DNA from: Prorocentrum cordatum
Lineage: Eukaryota; Sar; Dinophyceae; Prorocentrales; Prorocentraceae
Direction: 5' to 3'
NCBI GenBank assembly: GCA_963575745.1
Contig: CAUYUJ010005002.1
Location: 885,979-949,978 of the forward strand
Length of the DNA: 64,000 nt
Made by a program: the position numbers and the translations under genes. Positions 20,572-32,817 of this stretch are shown here, piece after piece (the stretch's first letter is position 1; every line of letters begins with the position of its first letter). The notes under the pieces are model-generated. The model made no database searches. It was not told the DNA's origin and saw nothing but the letters and a program-made list of their open reading frames with translations.

Positions 20572-23500
20572 CTCCCTTCCCCTCCCGCTTCGTTGCCTCC
20601 TCCCTACCACCCCTTCGGTACCCTTGAGGAGCTGCCGCTATTCCGCAGACCTCCCCCCCCATAAAGAGGGAATTCGTGAGGCTTCGTAGCCCACGACGAC
20701 ACCCCGACCCCCGACCACCACGGGAGTGCGTCAGACCTGTCGAAAGAGTGCCGCGATCGGGGCTGAGATGTGGGGGGAGCGGCCCACGCTCGGCCGGAAT
20801 CTCACCCCCACCCCCGATCCCTGCACCCCGCCTGCCAGGGATTCCCGCGGGTGCCGCTGTCGGGGGTGGGGGTGTCATTTGGGGTCATGGTGTCTTTTGG
20901 GCTTAGTTGGGATCATTTGGGGTGGGGGTGTCATGTGGGGTCATTCTGGGATGGTGGAGCGCAGGAGAAGAAGAGGATAATGAACGACATGACGCGGAGG
21001 AGGGGGGCAGAGGTGGTCGGTCGGTCGGTCGAGGGCCTTGAGTGATTCAGCCTGCTGAGCTATCCCAGGAGCTCCAGAAAGAGGAGGAGGAGGAGGAGGA
21101 GGAATAGCTCCAGGAAGAGGACGAACAACTTGTTGGTTTCTGTTTCGTCAGGACACCAGCCTCGAACGGCCAGCCGTGCTTGTCGACGGAGGAGTTCAGA
21201 GACCAGCCGGCTGTCTCCCGGCCATCGCGCCTCCTGGGTCGTCTGGGTGTTCGACCAGGCTGTGACCTCTTTGTGCGTGCGCCGGCTCTCTTCTTTCTCC
21301 CCTCATCTTGCATGCGGGACGATTCGCAATGCCATAGTCCAGATTGCTTGGTCGCGCGAGCGGATCGCCCTTGCCGCGCCGCGACGCAAAATGTGCGCGC
21401 GCCGGGTCACTTGGGGGCCATCTCGCGGCCGTCTTGGGCGCTCATGGGGCCTTTCCTTGGGCCCTATTCGGCTTCCAGGGAGCAGGATCCCTTTTGGAGT
21501 CGCGGCCGCGCGCAGCGACTGTCGGCGGAGTCCTGCACGGATGTCTAGCGTCCCAAACCAAGAGTGTATCTCACGCTTTGTCCCAAGCAGCCCTGAACAA
21601 CCAAAACAACTTTTATGATCTATGTGTCGCTTTGTTTTCGTCGCCCCCAGTTCTTCGTAGTTTCTGGCCTCCGGGACCGGTTTTCGGGCCCCGGGACCGA
21701 CAGGAACGGACCCGGGATGAAAACCTATCGAGAAGTCCTCTGGACGATTCTTCGACACGAACTGCAAACGTTGCGTTTTTTTCCAAGTGGGGGGGGAGTG
21801 TAAGAAGCCCGGGCTAGGACGCGCAGGGGGCGCTTGCGTCGTCACGACAGGGGCCGTCCGTAGTTCCAGGCTCTAGTAGGTTTGGCCAGCGAGTTCATAC
21901 CGAGGGTCGACAAAGTCCTCGGCGATCCCTCTTGTATTCCCTTTTGTTCCGTGTCACGTGCAATCAACGCGCATGGTAAGGCTGAGTCAGCGGCTGAGTG
22001 CCATTCCCAAGGGTACCCTTGCATCCTTGCCTGTCCGACCTGCCCGTAGGCAACCCTTGGCGTCCACGGGGTTTGCATCCTTGCCGCGCACCCTTATGAC
22101 GACCGTTGGTTCTACTCTCTCTCCACAGCACAGCAGGGGGGAAGCACTGCTCGTTGCTATCGTTGCTGTCCTGGGCGGGGACGCGCAGGGCTCACCCATG
22201 AGGAAGCGGGACGCACACGATGTGGCCGGCCTGGGCGAGGGCCACACGCGCGGCCACACGTCGCTCCCGCGCTCGGCCTTCGTGTGGCCAGGCACGGCGG
22301 TCCTCGCCCGTGCTCTCGGAGGGCGGCCTGGCCCGGGCCCCGCCGGCCTGCCGCTCTCGGCCTCGTGGACGCCGGCCGGCGCCCGAGGCCTGCGCCCAGC
22401 CCGGCCGGACCGCGGCGCGCCCTCCGAGGGCGGCCCGGGGGACCACCACCACGGCACCCTGCAGCGGGCGGCGAGATGTGCGCCCTGCCCTGGCCGATAT
22501 CAGCGATTCGGGCAGCTCGGTGTGCGGCGGGGGCAGGGCGCAGAATGCGTCAGAGGCGTGGCGGGATCCGGGCCCTGCTCCCGCCTCCCATCGATTCAGG
22601 AAAGTCGGTGGTTTAGCGGGGGGAGGGTTTGGATGTCGCCACCTAAGCAGGTGGCCCCCGCATGTTCCACATGTGCACCCAGGTAGGGGTGTTTCCACCT
22701 TCTGGGATTCTTGGGTTCGTCGGTGCCCGTTCGGCCCAAACTGTTCTTCAATGTGTTGCTCCCCTCTGGAGCCTCCCTGAGAGGCTCCTGTGCCACCGTG
22801 GAACCATCTTGGGGCCAACCATCGTGGAGAGCATCTTGGGCAGTCTTGGAACCCATCTGTGGCTGCCATGGCCACGATGGGGTCATATTGGGCCAGCTTG
22901 GCAGCCTTTAAGTAAGCCTGGTGTGAACATTGGGGCGTGTTCTATCCCAGGAGGTGCGTTGGGGAACTCGGGTGGTTTCCACGACTTTGTCGCGGGAAGG
23001 CGTCAGAGAGGGAGGGGGGCAATATTGGTGCGTTGGTACCTTTTTCGGTGTCTTCCCCGCTCCTTATTCTTCTTCCAGCGGCGGCTGCGCTCTTGGCGGC
23101 GTCTCGTGTGAAGTTCCCGGTTAGCCCAACGGTCTTCAGTCTCACGTCGTGCAGCCAGTTGCGCGCCGGTCTTTTTCTGTAAGGAAGAGCGCTGGAAACG
23201 ACAGAGCGGAAACACGAGTTTTGCTGATCCAGTAGTGCAGCCAGCGCGGCCGCGAGAGCGTCGTCCTCTGGGCCGGAGGCTGACTGGAAATCGCTACGTG
23301 TGGCAATTTCTGCAACGAGAGCCACATTCGCACTGGTGCAGGAGTACGGCCAGCGCTACGGTGAGAGCGACGTTTCATTGGGCGGGCACTCGATAGATTC
23401 GGAAACGTGGCAAATGCTTTTAGCGGGAACAGTTCTTCGGCTGATGTAAGAATACGGCGAGCGATTCGGCGAGAGCGACGCTCCGTTGGACCGAGGTTCT

Positions 23501-23595
23501 GTGAGCATGTCCCAAACTGCGCTCGCACTTTGGAGTTCTCCCGTGACTCACTGAGTAATTGAAAGTGTCCACCGAGCACGTTCCACGTTCCCGCC
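20572..23595. other. No supported gene
   Basis: GC-rich sequence with many overlapping frames of 100-240 codons on both strands (for example at 22190-22880). None has a motif or a hydrophobic pattern that I recognise, and opposing frames cover the same bases. A short GGA run lies at 21080-21105 and GGGGTG(T)CAT words at 20865-20945. Confidence 0.4.
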
Positions 23596-23599
23596 ATTG

Positions 23600-23925
23600 T
23601 GCGCTCTTGGGCGCCCCGTGCCTTGGGTGGGTACGCGAGGTTTCGCCTGGTGCCCGCCAGTGGGCGCCTCATGGGCGCCTCGTGGGCGCCCCGTTCCCTA
23701 GGGCGGTCCGCCGAGGTTTCGCCTCGCGCTTAGCCGTGGGCGCCTCGTGGACGCTCTCGGGTGCCCCGCGCCCTGGGTGGATCCTCAGAGGTTTCGACTG
23801 GTGCCGGCCCCAAGCGCCTCGCGGGCGCTCCGTGCCTTGGGAGGATTCGCCGAGGTGTCGCCTGGAGCCCGCCTGTGGGCGCCTCATGATCGCACCGTGC
23901 CCTTGGTGGGTACAAGACACCTTGC
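23600..23925. repeat. ~73-bp minisatellite (GGGCGCC / CGAGGTTTCGCCT)
   Basis: Four to five units, at about 23609, 23690, 23763, 23836 and 23899, carry GCGCCCCGTGCCTTGGGTGG, CGAGGTTTCGCCTGGTGC and GTGGGCGCCTC. Divergence is moderate. Open frames on both strands reflect the repeat. Confidence 0.8.
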
Positions 23926-23929
23926 ACAG

Positions 23930-24075
23930 CACAGCTCACACCGCATAGCTTGCGCAGCGTAGCTCCCTTCACATGGCTTACACACCAGAGCTTGCACGAC
24001 ATCGGTCACATCATACCTCACACGCCATAGCTAACATCACATAGCTCACTCCGCGTAGCTTTCACGGTCACTGCG
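23930..24075. repeat. ~13-bp CACATAGCT repeat
   Basis: About ten degenerate units of CACATAGCTCACAC type sit directly behind the 73-bp minisatellite. Confidence 0.7.
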
Positions 24076-24329
24076 CAACGACTCACAGTTTGGGGTCTAC
24101 AAGGCCTCACATATTTAAGTCTGGCAAGCCCTGCAGCCTGAGGGGCCGAGAACGTTCTGATTTGGAAGGCCAGATCGGGAACCTCCTTTGGGAACAGTTC
24201 TGTCTCGCGCGCCTGGAGAGGGGCCTTGGGGCAATCCCCATTCAAGATCGTAGCACCGCATTGCCTCTGGCGCAAGTGTTTCAAACGGGGAGGAGTGTTC
24301 AGAATGAGTAATTGCACAGCCTATGTGGG

Positions 24330-24480
24330 AGTTCCCTATTGGATGCCTCTGCGGATCTCTTGGGAGGCCTCTCGGACGCCTCTTGGAGGCGGGTTTTGGG
24401 TGTGTCTCGGGGGCTCTCGGGGGCTCTTATGGGCCTCCTGGGGCCTGATTTGGGCCTCTTGGGCGCCTCCTGGGGCTGGG
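24330..24480. repeat. Degenerate GGGGCCTCTT array
   Basis: Repeated words of the form (T)GGGGGCCTCTTGGG, spaced 10-18 bp. The same array type occurs at about 28640-28740, 44670-45180 and 50505-50625, and in reverse complement at 61230-61480. Confidence 0.65.
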
Positions 24481-24589
24481 CGTGAGCAGAACCGATCAAA
24501 CGGAGAAACCCACGCCCATGCGATGAGAACCCCTGCGTCCCCCAATGTCAGTATTGAAAACGGGTGTGTCTGCGGGGTTGAGTGAAGGG

Positions 24590-25520
24590 CCCGGGCGCTA
24601 ATTATACCGATGATTGCACTCCTACGACGGCCGAAAAGGAAACATTGCAATGTGGGCTCTGGGGCTGGCCCCGTCGAAGCAACATCTTTGGATGGACGTT
24701 CTTCACGCTATCATCGGTATTGAGGAATTGCACAGCCTCCGTGGCATTCCCCTCCCCATTGCTGGGGGCCCGCGGACTCTGGGGCGCGGACGTGCGGGCA
24801 CTGGCTCGTAGGTTGCGAGGCGTGCGCTCGACTGCTATTCGTTTCAATCTGTAGCCATCAGCAGGAAAAGATGCGGTGATTCGGCCGTCTGCTGGCACGG
24901 GGGTTAAGAACAATCCCAGCGCTGGAGGGATACCAAATTATTGACGCTTCGCGTATCCTCACCAGCCCATCCAGATACGATGCCCATGAGAGCTGGCGGG
25001 GGGAGAGAAGGGGAACACGCATAGTCGAACAGCGAGGGAGGGTTCCCCTCCCCGAAGGGAGGGGTTGTGGAAGAGGAAATAGGCCCTCCTTAGACCACTT
25101 GTCGCCAAGAGGGCCGGTGGTATTTTCTTCTCGTTCGGGTTCCCCGCCTTGGGGTGCTCCCTGCTTGGGAAATCTCCACGGGGTCTTGGGCCCTCGGCGA
25201 ATGGCGGCTGCCCCCCGTTGGCGTCGATCTCCAGCGCTCGGCACCCCCCCCCGCCACCTGCCCCGGGGTGGTGCCTGCAGCCGCGGAGGGCCCAGCGCCC
25301 TCCGGGCGCTGCCCCTGCAGGTCTGGCCACGGCTTCGGGGAGCTGTGGTCCCTCTGCCCTTCAGTCTGGCATGTCCCTCTACAGGAGGAATATCGAACAC
25401 AGTCAACACAAATAATATGGGGACGATTCCTTTTATGTTTTGACATTTTTTCCATAGTGTTTGACTACCTCTACGGCCACCCTTCGGGTGAGAAGGAGGT
25501 TGTGGGGGGGGAGAGGGGGG
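24590..25520. other. No supported gene
   Basis: Mixed-composition DNA. A frame pair around 25090-25460 on both strands is not protein-like. I see no repeat with a definite unit. Confidence 0.4.
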
Positions 25521-25524
25521 GAAC

Positions 25525-26170
25525 CAACATCTGACTCAATCGATCTCACTATCGATCCTACTCAACGGGGCACCACGGGACGCTTGTCGTTCTCACTATC
25601 GATCTCACTCAACGGGACACCACGGGACACCGCGGGACACCTGGCGATCTCACTATCGGTTTCACTATCGATCTCATTATCGATTTCACTCAACGGGACA
25701 CCATAGGACACCACGGACACCTCGGACACCACATCGATCCCACTATTGATCTCACTACCGATCTCATTCAACGGGACACCACGGGACACCTGTCGCTCTC
25801 ACTATCGATCTCACTATCGATCTCACTCAACGGGACACCACGGGACAACTCGGGGCACCACATCGATCTCAGTATCGATCTCATTATCGATCTCACTATC
25901 GATCTCACTCAACGGGACACCACGGGACACCACGGGACACCGCGGGACACCGCGAGCCTCCGCCAGACGGACGGACGGACGGGCGGGACACCACGGGACT
26001 CCGCTAGGGCCACCGCTAGGGCCACCGCCGAACGGACGGACGGGCGGACGGACGGACGGGGGAGCAACATTGATTTTGACTTCGCCTCAGCAACAGCGGA
26101 CACCACGGGACACCGCGGGACACTGCGAGCCACCGCCAGACGGACGGACGGACGGGGGAGCAACATTGGT
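25525..26170. repeat. Compound satellite: ACTATCGATCTC and GGGACACCAC units
   Basis: Blocks of a 12-bp unit (TCACTATCGATC) alternate with blocks of a 10-bp unit (GGGACACCAC) joined by CTCAACG. After 25960 the array passes into GGACGGAC runs and CCGCTAGGG units, and GGGACACCGC returns at 26098. Ser/Leu/Ile-rich and Val-rich frames through it are by-products. Confidence 0.92.
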
Positions 26171-26610
26171 CTTGACTTCGCCCTAGCAGCGGCGGGTTCA
26201 TTCCTCTCGCGCGCCCACGCAGCTTCGCCTCGCCCGCACGCACGACACGAACGAAACGAAGCGATTTCCCGGTTGGGGGTCTCCGTTCCACTGCGATCTC
26301 ACCCCCCAACCTCCGATCTTTTATTGTTCTTCCCAAATCCGCCTGTAGGAGGACATGCCCGATCTAACTCTACCCCCATCAGTGAGACCCATCGGTATGG
26401 ACACGATCGGCCCTACCAGGAGGGTAAGGAACGCGGCTCCCCTAGTCATGGCTGGTCGGCTTTGGCCGCTTCATTCCGCTGGCCTCCTCTTCCCTGATTC
26501 GGAGCGTGCCTCCGCACATCCGTCGTGCGTCGCATTCTCGATTTGGCATCCCGTTCGCAGGTTTCATGCGGAACCGCGCTATGGACATTGTTTCGGCATG
26601 CGTTTTGCTC

Positions 26611-27075
26611 CTAGCGGGACTTCTTCGTCAACCATCGTCCACAGCTCTTCTGATCAACTTCGTACGTCAACGTCAACGTCGTTGCTTGCCATCGGCCCTC
26701 CTTGTGCACTTTTAGTATGGCTCGCACATGGCCTCGAGGATTCCCTCTAGGCTGACATCCAAGCATCGCGCATTGGGACTTCAACACCTCCCTGACGCTT
26801 GCCTCCTTTATGTTGTTGTCCAGCATTCCAAGCACCCCGATGAGAATCTCAACCTCTGGACTCAGCAAGGCAAACGTCAGGTTAAAAGATTGCATGCTGA
26901 TTAATATGTTTCGCAACCCCAAATGTATCTCAAGCTGATTCGGGTGCGTGTTTGCACGGCTCCACTTGGCTGCAAAGTATCTTCTTAGCATGCAGCCCGT
27001 CTGCATTACTTGGCGTTCTATTGTCAACACTCCCCCTGGACAAGGCACCTTTCGAAGGGACCTCGGATCCCGCAC
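26611..27075 (-). CDS. Possible exon or gene fragment, unknown protein
   Basis: A 154-codon minus-strand frame with a more protein-like character than its surroundings. It has alternating hydrophobic and charged residues (LLSPEVEILIGVLGML, then NIKEASVREVLKSQCAMLGC) and uses less extreme base composition than nearby frames. No known motif is visible, and neither a start nor a splice site is convincing. It could be a decayed gene. Confidence 0.3.
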   Translation of the reverse strand: MRDPRSLRKVPCPGGVLTIERQVMQTGCMLRRYFAAKWSRANTHPNQLEIHLGLRNILISMQSFNLTFALLSPEVEILIGVLGMLDNNIKEASVREVLKSQCAMLGCQPRGNPRGHVRAILKVHKEGRWQATTLTLTYEVDQKSCGRWLTKKSR

Positions 27076-27079
27076 TCCT

Positions 27080-29280
27080 AGAAGACGAAGCGGGAATACT
27101 CACCATTAGTGATGACAGCATGGTTCGAATTGTTTGGCCTCAGATCGGGTTCCAGCTCGTCTGGTTTGGGCAGCTGTCCTTTGTGTCTCAGAGCCGGTGT
27201 CAACAATTTTTCTTCGTTGAACATTTCCATCGCACCCTGCTATATCCAAGCTCTCCCGTTCTTTATGTTTTTCTTTCATTTTATATTTCTCTGTTTCTTC
27301 CTCTCTCTCTCTCTCTCCACTGGCGAAGGAGGTGCTCATTCTCCTGCCGGTAACCCCCCAGCACCGTGCCATTGCTGCCGCGAATTCTACATCGATTGTG
27401 GCTTGGGAACCACGCGCGCCTCTCGGGGCCTGGGCGAGAGTACCCGTGAACCAGCTCACGACGTGCTTCTCGCGTTCTCGCACGTCTTCCATTGGGAGCG
27501 CGGCCGTTGCCGCTGCGTCTGACAGCCGACTGCCAGAGCCATCGGTTCGCCTTGCTGCTTAAGCCATTGCCAACCGAAGCACTTCCTGTGACCCTTTGTA
27601 AATCGACGGCGTACGCGGTCTTACGTCGAAACAGATCTGGGAGACTAATTGTGTGTACATCGCATGGCGGCGATGATGAACTCGTCATCATTGTAATATG
27701 TGTCTAACATTCAGGGGGTTTGGGAAACATGTTATTACCAAGAGTTGGTTGATATTCAATAGAAGGTGAGCATCTCCGCGGCAAGCGCTCGTTATGGATT
27801 GTTTCTTCTAGGTGGTCGTTTAATCATAAGAACCGTGTGCTTTCTTGCACGTGCAACAGTGTTTTGCTTGAGGCGGTTGAGCTGACTGGCGGGTTGAGAA
27901 TATCGGGGGTGAGGGTGGAGCATCGCCTTCCCACGGGCGCGCTCAAAGTTAAGGGATCGAGAGCCCCCATGGGGGTAAATTCTAATTTTGAATATGCGGT
28001 AGGTTTCCTCTTGGTCATCTTGGAGTTGCCATGCTCGTACGACACAAAGCATCGTACCGTCAAGCGTTAGAGCAATAACCATTTTGATTTCGGAAGTGGC
28101 TGGGAGATCCTTAGGTCCTTCCTAGGGTTTCTCCTCTGGCGCTACTTGCAAAGTCGGTCGCAACTGGGGCCGAAAGAGGGCCCTCTCCCCTACTTGAGGT
28201 TCTGCATGGCAAGACCTTGCCTGTGCGACGACAGCGTATACAGTAGGCATATCAAATCAGAAATCTTTATCGCATGTGCCTGCTGTATTTCCAGGTTCTC
28301 TTTCAGGTTGCGCCTCAGTCGTGCCGATGCTCGCGACGCCTTGCGCGCATTGGGCCCAGATTTTGCACATGTGCCCTGTTTGAACATGACGTTCGGGGGG
28401 CGAAGGCGGCTGACAGTTTATTCATCTAGTACACCGGCTTGCAGCCGAGGGGCAGGGCGTGGGCGGAGAGATGGGGTGCGCATGAGGCCCAAATGCTCTC
28501 CAGCGGAGTTCGAGATGTGACTTCGCGCCTTTTTGCGATGTTGTCTCGCATTCGAATTCTTGCCAGTGCTCTCATTGCCCAGTGGCCTTCGGCTCGGCCC
28601 ACCCCGCCACCATGCCTGTTTTGTAGGCCTCGCGGAGACCTGTGGGTATCTTTGCGCGGGCCTCTCGGAAGCCTCTCGAAGGCGGTGTGCGGGGTGGCTT
28701 GGGGCCTCTCGGGGGCGTCTTGCGAGACTCGGGGAGCCTTCCGTGGGGCACACTGCTTGCCCAGGCGCCGTCGGGGCACCGTTGGGACACCACCGGGTCA
28801 CCGCGCGGGCCGCCCGCCCAGCGCAGCACGAGGAAACCAGCACGACTTACGTCCTCCGTGCGCCTGGGTCGACTTGGGGAGGTCGCTCGCGGCTTCGCTG
28901 GCACGCCGAGCACGACGCGAGAAGTCTTGTTTCCAGCAACGGCGGAGCCCCATGGCACGACACGACGCGAACGACGAACGGCAGACGAACGCCAGGAGCC
29001 AGCGAGACGCAAACATGAGCGACGCACGACGCGAGCACGGACTACGATGTTCTGGTGTGGGCTGTGTCAGATGAGGTTTCCCCGCTCGAGCCTCGACTCA
29101 GCTCTGTGAGCATTTTTCTGCTTGGGAGGGGGACGGGGACGCAGAGAGGGGACGGGGGACGGGAGGAGGAACAGAAACGGGGCAAGGGGAAACGAATGAT
29201 GAAGATGAAGATGACGGGGGAGGGGAGGAGGATAGGTCTGCTGAGAAGTAGGGTGAGGATGAGGATGGTGAGGAAACGCG
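27080..29280. other. No supported gene
   Basis: Mixed DNA with a short CT run at 27300-27320 and a GGGGCCTC-type array near 28640-28740. Between 28960 and 29035 an ACGACGCGA-ACG motif is repeated loosely. Purine-rich sequence fills 29110-29280. Frames of 130-210 codons at 28418-29110 overlap on both strands and carry no motif. Confidence 0.4.
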
Positions 29281-29286
29281 TGGGGG

Positions 29287-29410
29287 GATTTTGGATTGCA
29301 CGCGTGATGAACCAGCTGGCAGTCACGTACAGGCGGCGCTGCAGCTAGCAGAGGGCTTATAAAAGTCATCTGCACGGGCACCAAGTAGGCAAGTTCAGTG
29401 CAGTGAGTCC
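29287..29410 (+). repeat. Dispersed repeat, copy B (first copy at 6463)
   Basis: It shares GGCGCTGCAGCTAGCAGA and CTGCACGGGCACCAAGT with 6463-6570 in the same order, with CTTATAAAAG between them here. Resemblance goes on weakly to about 29960 (see GGCGCTCGCTGCTACTCTGC at 29867). Confidence 0.75.
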
Positions 29411-30150
29411 CACCGAACCACTTCCGAACTGAACTCCATCCTCCAAACCCCCTCGAAAGGCAGCTGGTCGATATCGCCCAAAGGTGGCGATGCAAGGCTT
29501 GCAGCAGCCGTCCATGACGGCGGGAGTCTGAAAGTCAGCAAGAGTGCGGTAAAATACGCATCTCCGACTCGCAACCGTTGTCAGGAAGAAAGCAGCTGAG
29601 CAGAGGCGGCAGTCCTGCTCGGATGCTGTCGACGTGACTCTGGTCACCAAGGTCTCCTCCATCCTCCTCCCACCGGGCGGAGAGACGGGTACCTGGCGCG
29701 CGGCAGGAATGAGAACATAACAAGACGCATTCTGACCTGATCAGCAAAACGTAGCGACGGGAGCCTAGTGTGCACGGAAGGCTCGAAACGAGACTGACGG
29801 CCGCCGTCGTTCTTTCCCCGAGCGTACTGGTAGTACACGCAGCGGGCGGGCGGCGGCCGCGTGGCGGGGCGCTCGCTGCTACTCTGCCGCGCCGCCCCCA
29901 GCCCCTCCACATCATCATCCTCCTGCCTTCCCATCCTGACTGCAAGCTCGTTCAGCAGACGAGCGTCGTCCCAAGAGAGACTGGCAGATTTGGGCTTCAT
30001 GACACCGTCAAAAAAACAAGTAAATTATCACAAGACACATCTAGGTCCCCCGTCGGCCGATGTCCCCGACTGGGTGGATACTAACCTGTCAGGGAGTTCT
30101 AGGACGGATCGGCTCCACACCGGTACGGGCCTTCCAATGGCCCAACACAA
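29411..30150. other. Non-coding, partly related to 6571-7600
   Basis: I see no protein-coding frame with support. The shared GGCGCTCGCTGCTAC block at 29867 implies that this is part of the same decayed element as the 6463 copy. Confidence 0.4.
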
Positions 30151-30359
30151 CACCTAATGGATGATGACGATTAATAAATGACCGGGGGTCGTGTTCACGC
30201 GGCGGCGCCCGGGATGACGATTAGAAAAAACCGGCCGCGGGCTAGAACATTTTTTTATCGTTCTCCCCCAGTCAGAAAATTATGCAGAAATAGCCGAAAC
30301 AATGTTTTTGTTTAATTTTTCTCTCCCATTTGTTATTAATCGTCATCCCGCATTAGGTG
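30151..30359. mobile_element. MITE-like element with 27-bp terminal inverted repeats
   Basis: The left end (30151-30177) reads CACCTAATG, GAT, GATGACGATTAATAA. The right end (30333-30359) is its reverse complement with 24 of 27 positions matching. The 209-bp body has no coding and includes an internal partial copy of the end (GGGATGACGATTAG at 30212). This is the form of a non-autonomous DNA transposon. I see no clear target-site duplication at the ends. Confidence 0.8.
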
Positions 30360-30835
30360 AGAGAAGCATTGGCAAGTCAGGTACGACAAATGTGGGTCGG
30401 GCTGGCACAGGCTCCATCTGAGGAAACGGGGCAACCAACAGGCTAAAGTGAAGCGAGAATGGCGCAGGCTGTGAGATGGCTGAGGCATCTCAGTCCCCAG
30501 GGCCTGCTGCAACTGCAACGCGGCACCTCTACTCCTGAAACGATCTACCCCACCTACTATCCAATCCTGCCCTCCCAACGGTAACTGACTAGTCACGCGC
30601 ATCGTCAAACAGCCCGATTCCGAAGTCGGGCTGCAACGTCCACGGGGCCACACTCCTGGAGATGCGCAATCTGCGACGCCCCCTGGCCTGCGCAACGCCT
30701 CGGTGAGCGCAACAGGCGAGAGGGGAGAAAAGATGGCACCAGGGGGCTCGGCGTCCTGTGGCTGCGGTATGCTGGTGCCTTCAAAGAAGGCCAGAGCTTC
30801 AGCATACTCTTGCTCGTCGGTAGCCTCGACTGGGC
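30360..30835. other. No supported gene
   Basis: Two minus-strand frames of about 170 codons run through it without recognisable motifs. Confidence 0.35.
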
Positions 30836-30839
30836 CTGG

Positions 30840-31481
30840 GTCCCGAGGCACGGCGGGGGGGGGGAGGGGGAGGAGGAGGACGACGAAGAAAAAACGAGAG
30901 TTACAAATGGGAGGGGGAGGTACAGGGAGGAGGAGGAGGACCGAGGAGGAGGAGGAGAAGGAGGAGAAGGATGAGGAGAAGGAGGATGCACGAACAAACG
31001 AACCCTATGGTGGTTGCTGTCTAGCAGAGCACTTGGATCGGCCCTTGCAGCCGAAGACTTGGGGTCGAGCCCACCCAAAAGAGACATAAGGTTTCGTGGA
31101 CCCTGTCTACTGCCTGTGGGAACCACATAGTGATGCCAACGCTCGAGCAGCGGCCGACTCCCATCCCAGGGCTCTGAGCTGACCTACAAGTTCCGTGTTC
31201 GAGGCCCTTCTGGGGCGTTTAGGGAGCGGAGGTTGCGGAGACGGGGGAGGGTCAGGGCATCTCGGCATGGAGGTTTCATGCAGGGAGAGGGCGGGGGCAG
31301 GAATGGAGGGAGGATTACCCGTACACGCATTGGCAGTGAGTGGGGGCGAGTTCGGGATCGTATTTACGGGGGTCAGCACGGGGTCTACACCTACACTTGG
31401 GGGGGGGCTTCTAGGCAGGGTCATGATCCGTGCCAGGAGGAGAAGGAGCAGAAGGTGGAGGGCGAGGTACGTGTACGGGGA

Positions 31482-31534
<53 letters not shown>

Positions 31535-31600
31535 CTGGAGGAACGGGAGGAGGAGGCGGCGGAGGAGGAGCGAGGAGGAGGAGGAGGAGGAGGAGGAGGT
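30840..31600. repeat. GGA tracts with a (CAG)n array at 31479-31531
   Basis: GGA-rich runs at about 30860-30985 and 31540-31600 enclose a unique stretch and a near-pure CAG run of about 53 bp. In one plus frame the CAG run reads as poly-Gln within a Gly/Arg-rich string, but no other coding evidence supports it. Confidence 0.9.
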
Positions 31601-31715
31601 GATGAAGGCCGGCGCCGCGAAGGTGGGCGTGACGCTGGAGGAGGACCACGGCTCGCGGCTGGCCGACCCCCCTCCACGTTGGAGCGGCAGATGCCTTCTC
31701 ACACATTGGCGGCTC

Positions 31716-32155
31716 ACACCTCCTCCTCCTCCTCCTCCTAGACCTCCTCCCTCTCCCTCCTCCTCCTCCTCCTCTCTCCTCCTCCTCCCCTCCCCTTCAA
31801 GGCTCATCCTCCTCCTTTTTCCTCGCCTCCCTCCTCCCTCCTCTCCCTCCTCCTCCTCCTCCTCCCACTCCCTCCTCCTCCCCTCCTCCTCCTCCTCCTC
31901 CTTACTCCTCCCTCCCTCCTCCTCCTCCTCCTCCTCCTCCCTCCTCCTCTCCCCCTTCAGGCCTCCTTCCTCCTCTCTCCTCTCCTCCCTCCTCTTCCTC
32001 CTCCTCTTCCTCCTCCTCCTCCTCCTCCTCCTCCTCCTCCTCCTCCTTCAAGTCCTCCTCCTGCTTTTTCCTCGCCTCCATTCCTCTTCCTCCTCCGGCT
32101 CCTCCCTTCCTCCTCCTCCTCCTCATCCTCCTCCTCCTCCTCCTCCTCCTCCGGA
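31716..32155. repeat. (TCC)n tract of opposite polarity
   Basis: About 440 bp of CTCCTCC with CTT interruptions. It lies about 115 bp after a GGA run, so the two form a large inverted repeat of purine and pyrimidine blocks. A 20-30 bp phrase (TTCAAG, then CTCATCCTCCT/TCCTCCTCCTG, TTTTTCCTCGCCTCC) occurs twice, near 31796 and 32046, so part of the tract was duplicated. Confidence 0.93.
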
Positions 32156-32418
32156 ACGCCGGCAGCAAGAAACCGATGGCGACCTTTTTTGGCTTCGCGG
32201 CGGCCTTCCATCTCATGGGAAGGCAATGGCTATGTAATGTCCTCTGGCCCATGCATTTTCCTGCAGTCCACTTCTCATCTATTCAATCGCTTCGCTCACT
32301 CCGCTGACCCATACTGCATGTAGTGTTTAGTGGCCGTCGGTCAGACTAGGTCGTGGACAAGAGACCTTGTTGGGAGGCGAGTTGGGGTCTCTTGGGAGGC
32401 TTATCGATGGCGTAGATG
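32156..32418. other. Short unique spacer
   Basis: No gene seen. It separates the TCC tract from the 16-bp array. Confidence 0.4.
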
Positions 32419-32419
32419 T

Positions 32420-32750
32420 GTTTCGCTCGGGTTGGTTTTCGCCCAGTGCGTTTCGCCCGGCTTGTTTCGCCCGGGTTTGCTTTCGCCCGGTTGGCTTTCG
32501 CCCGGGTTGGCTTTCGCCCGGGTTGGCTTTCGCCCTGGTTGGCTTTCGCCCGGGTTGGCTTTCGCCCGGTTGGCTTTCGCCCGGGTTGGCTTTCGCCCAG
32601 GTTGGCTTTCGCCCAATTGGCTTTCGCCCGGTTGGCTTTCGCCCGGGTTGGCTTTCGCCCGGTTGGCTTTCGCCCGGATTGGTTTTCGCCCGGTTGGCTT
32701 TCGCCCAGGTTGGCTTTCGCCCGGGCTCGTTTTCGCCTGGGTTCAGCTTC
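32420..32750. repeat. 16/17-bp array (GGTTGGCTTTCGCCCG)
   Basis: About twenty units of GGTTGGCTTTCGCCCG or with one extra G, plus variants. Plus-strand frames read as Gly-Trp-Leu-Ser-Pro and minus frames as Ala-Lys-Ala-Asn-Pro, both artefacts. The same unit in reverse complement makes up the array at 44355-44650. Confidence 0.95.
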
Positions 32751-32817
32751 GCCCTCCTCTTCCTCTTCTCCTCTTCCCTCTCCTGTTCTTTCATGCTGCT
32801 GCTGCTGCTGCTCCTCT

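Noticed and set aside
22190-22880. Overlapping frames of 110-242 codons on both strands
   Set aside because: GC-rich DNA gives long chance frames; none has a motif and they compete for the same bases.
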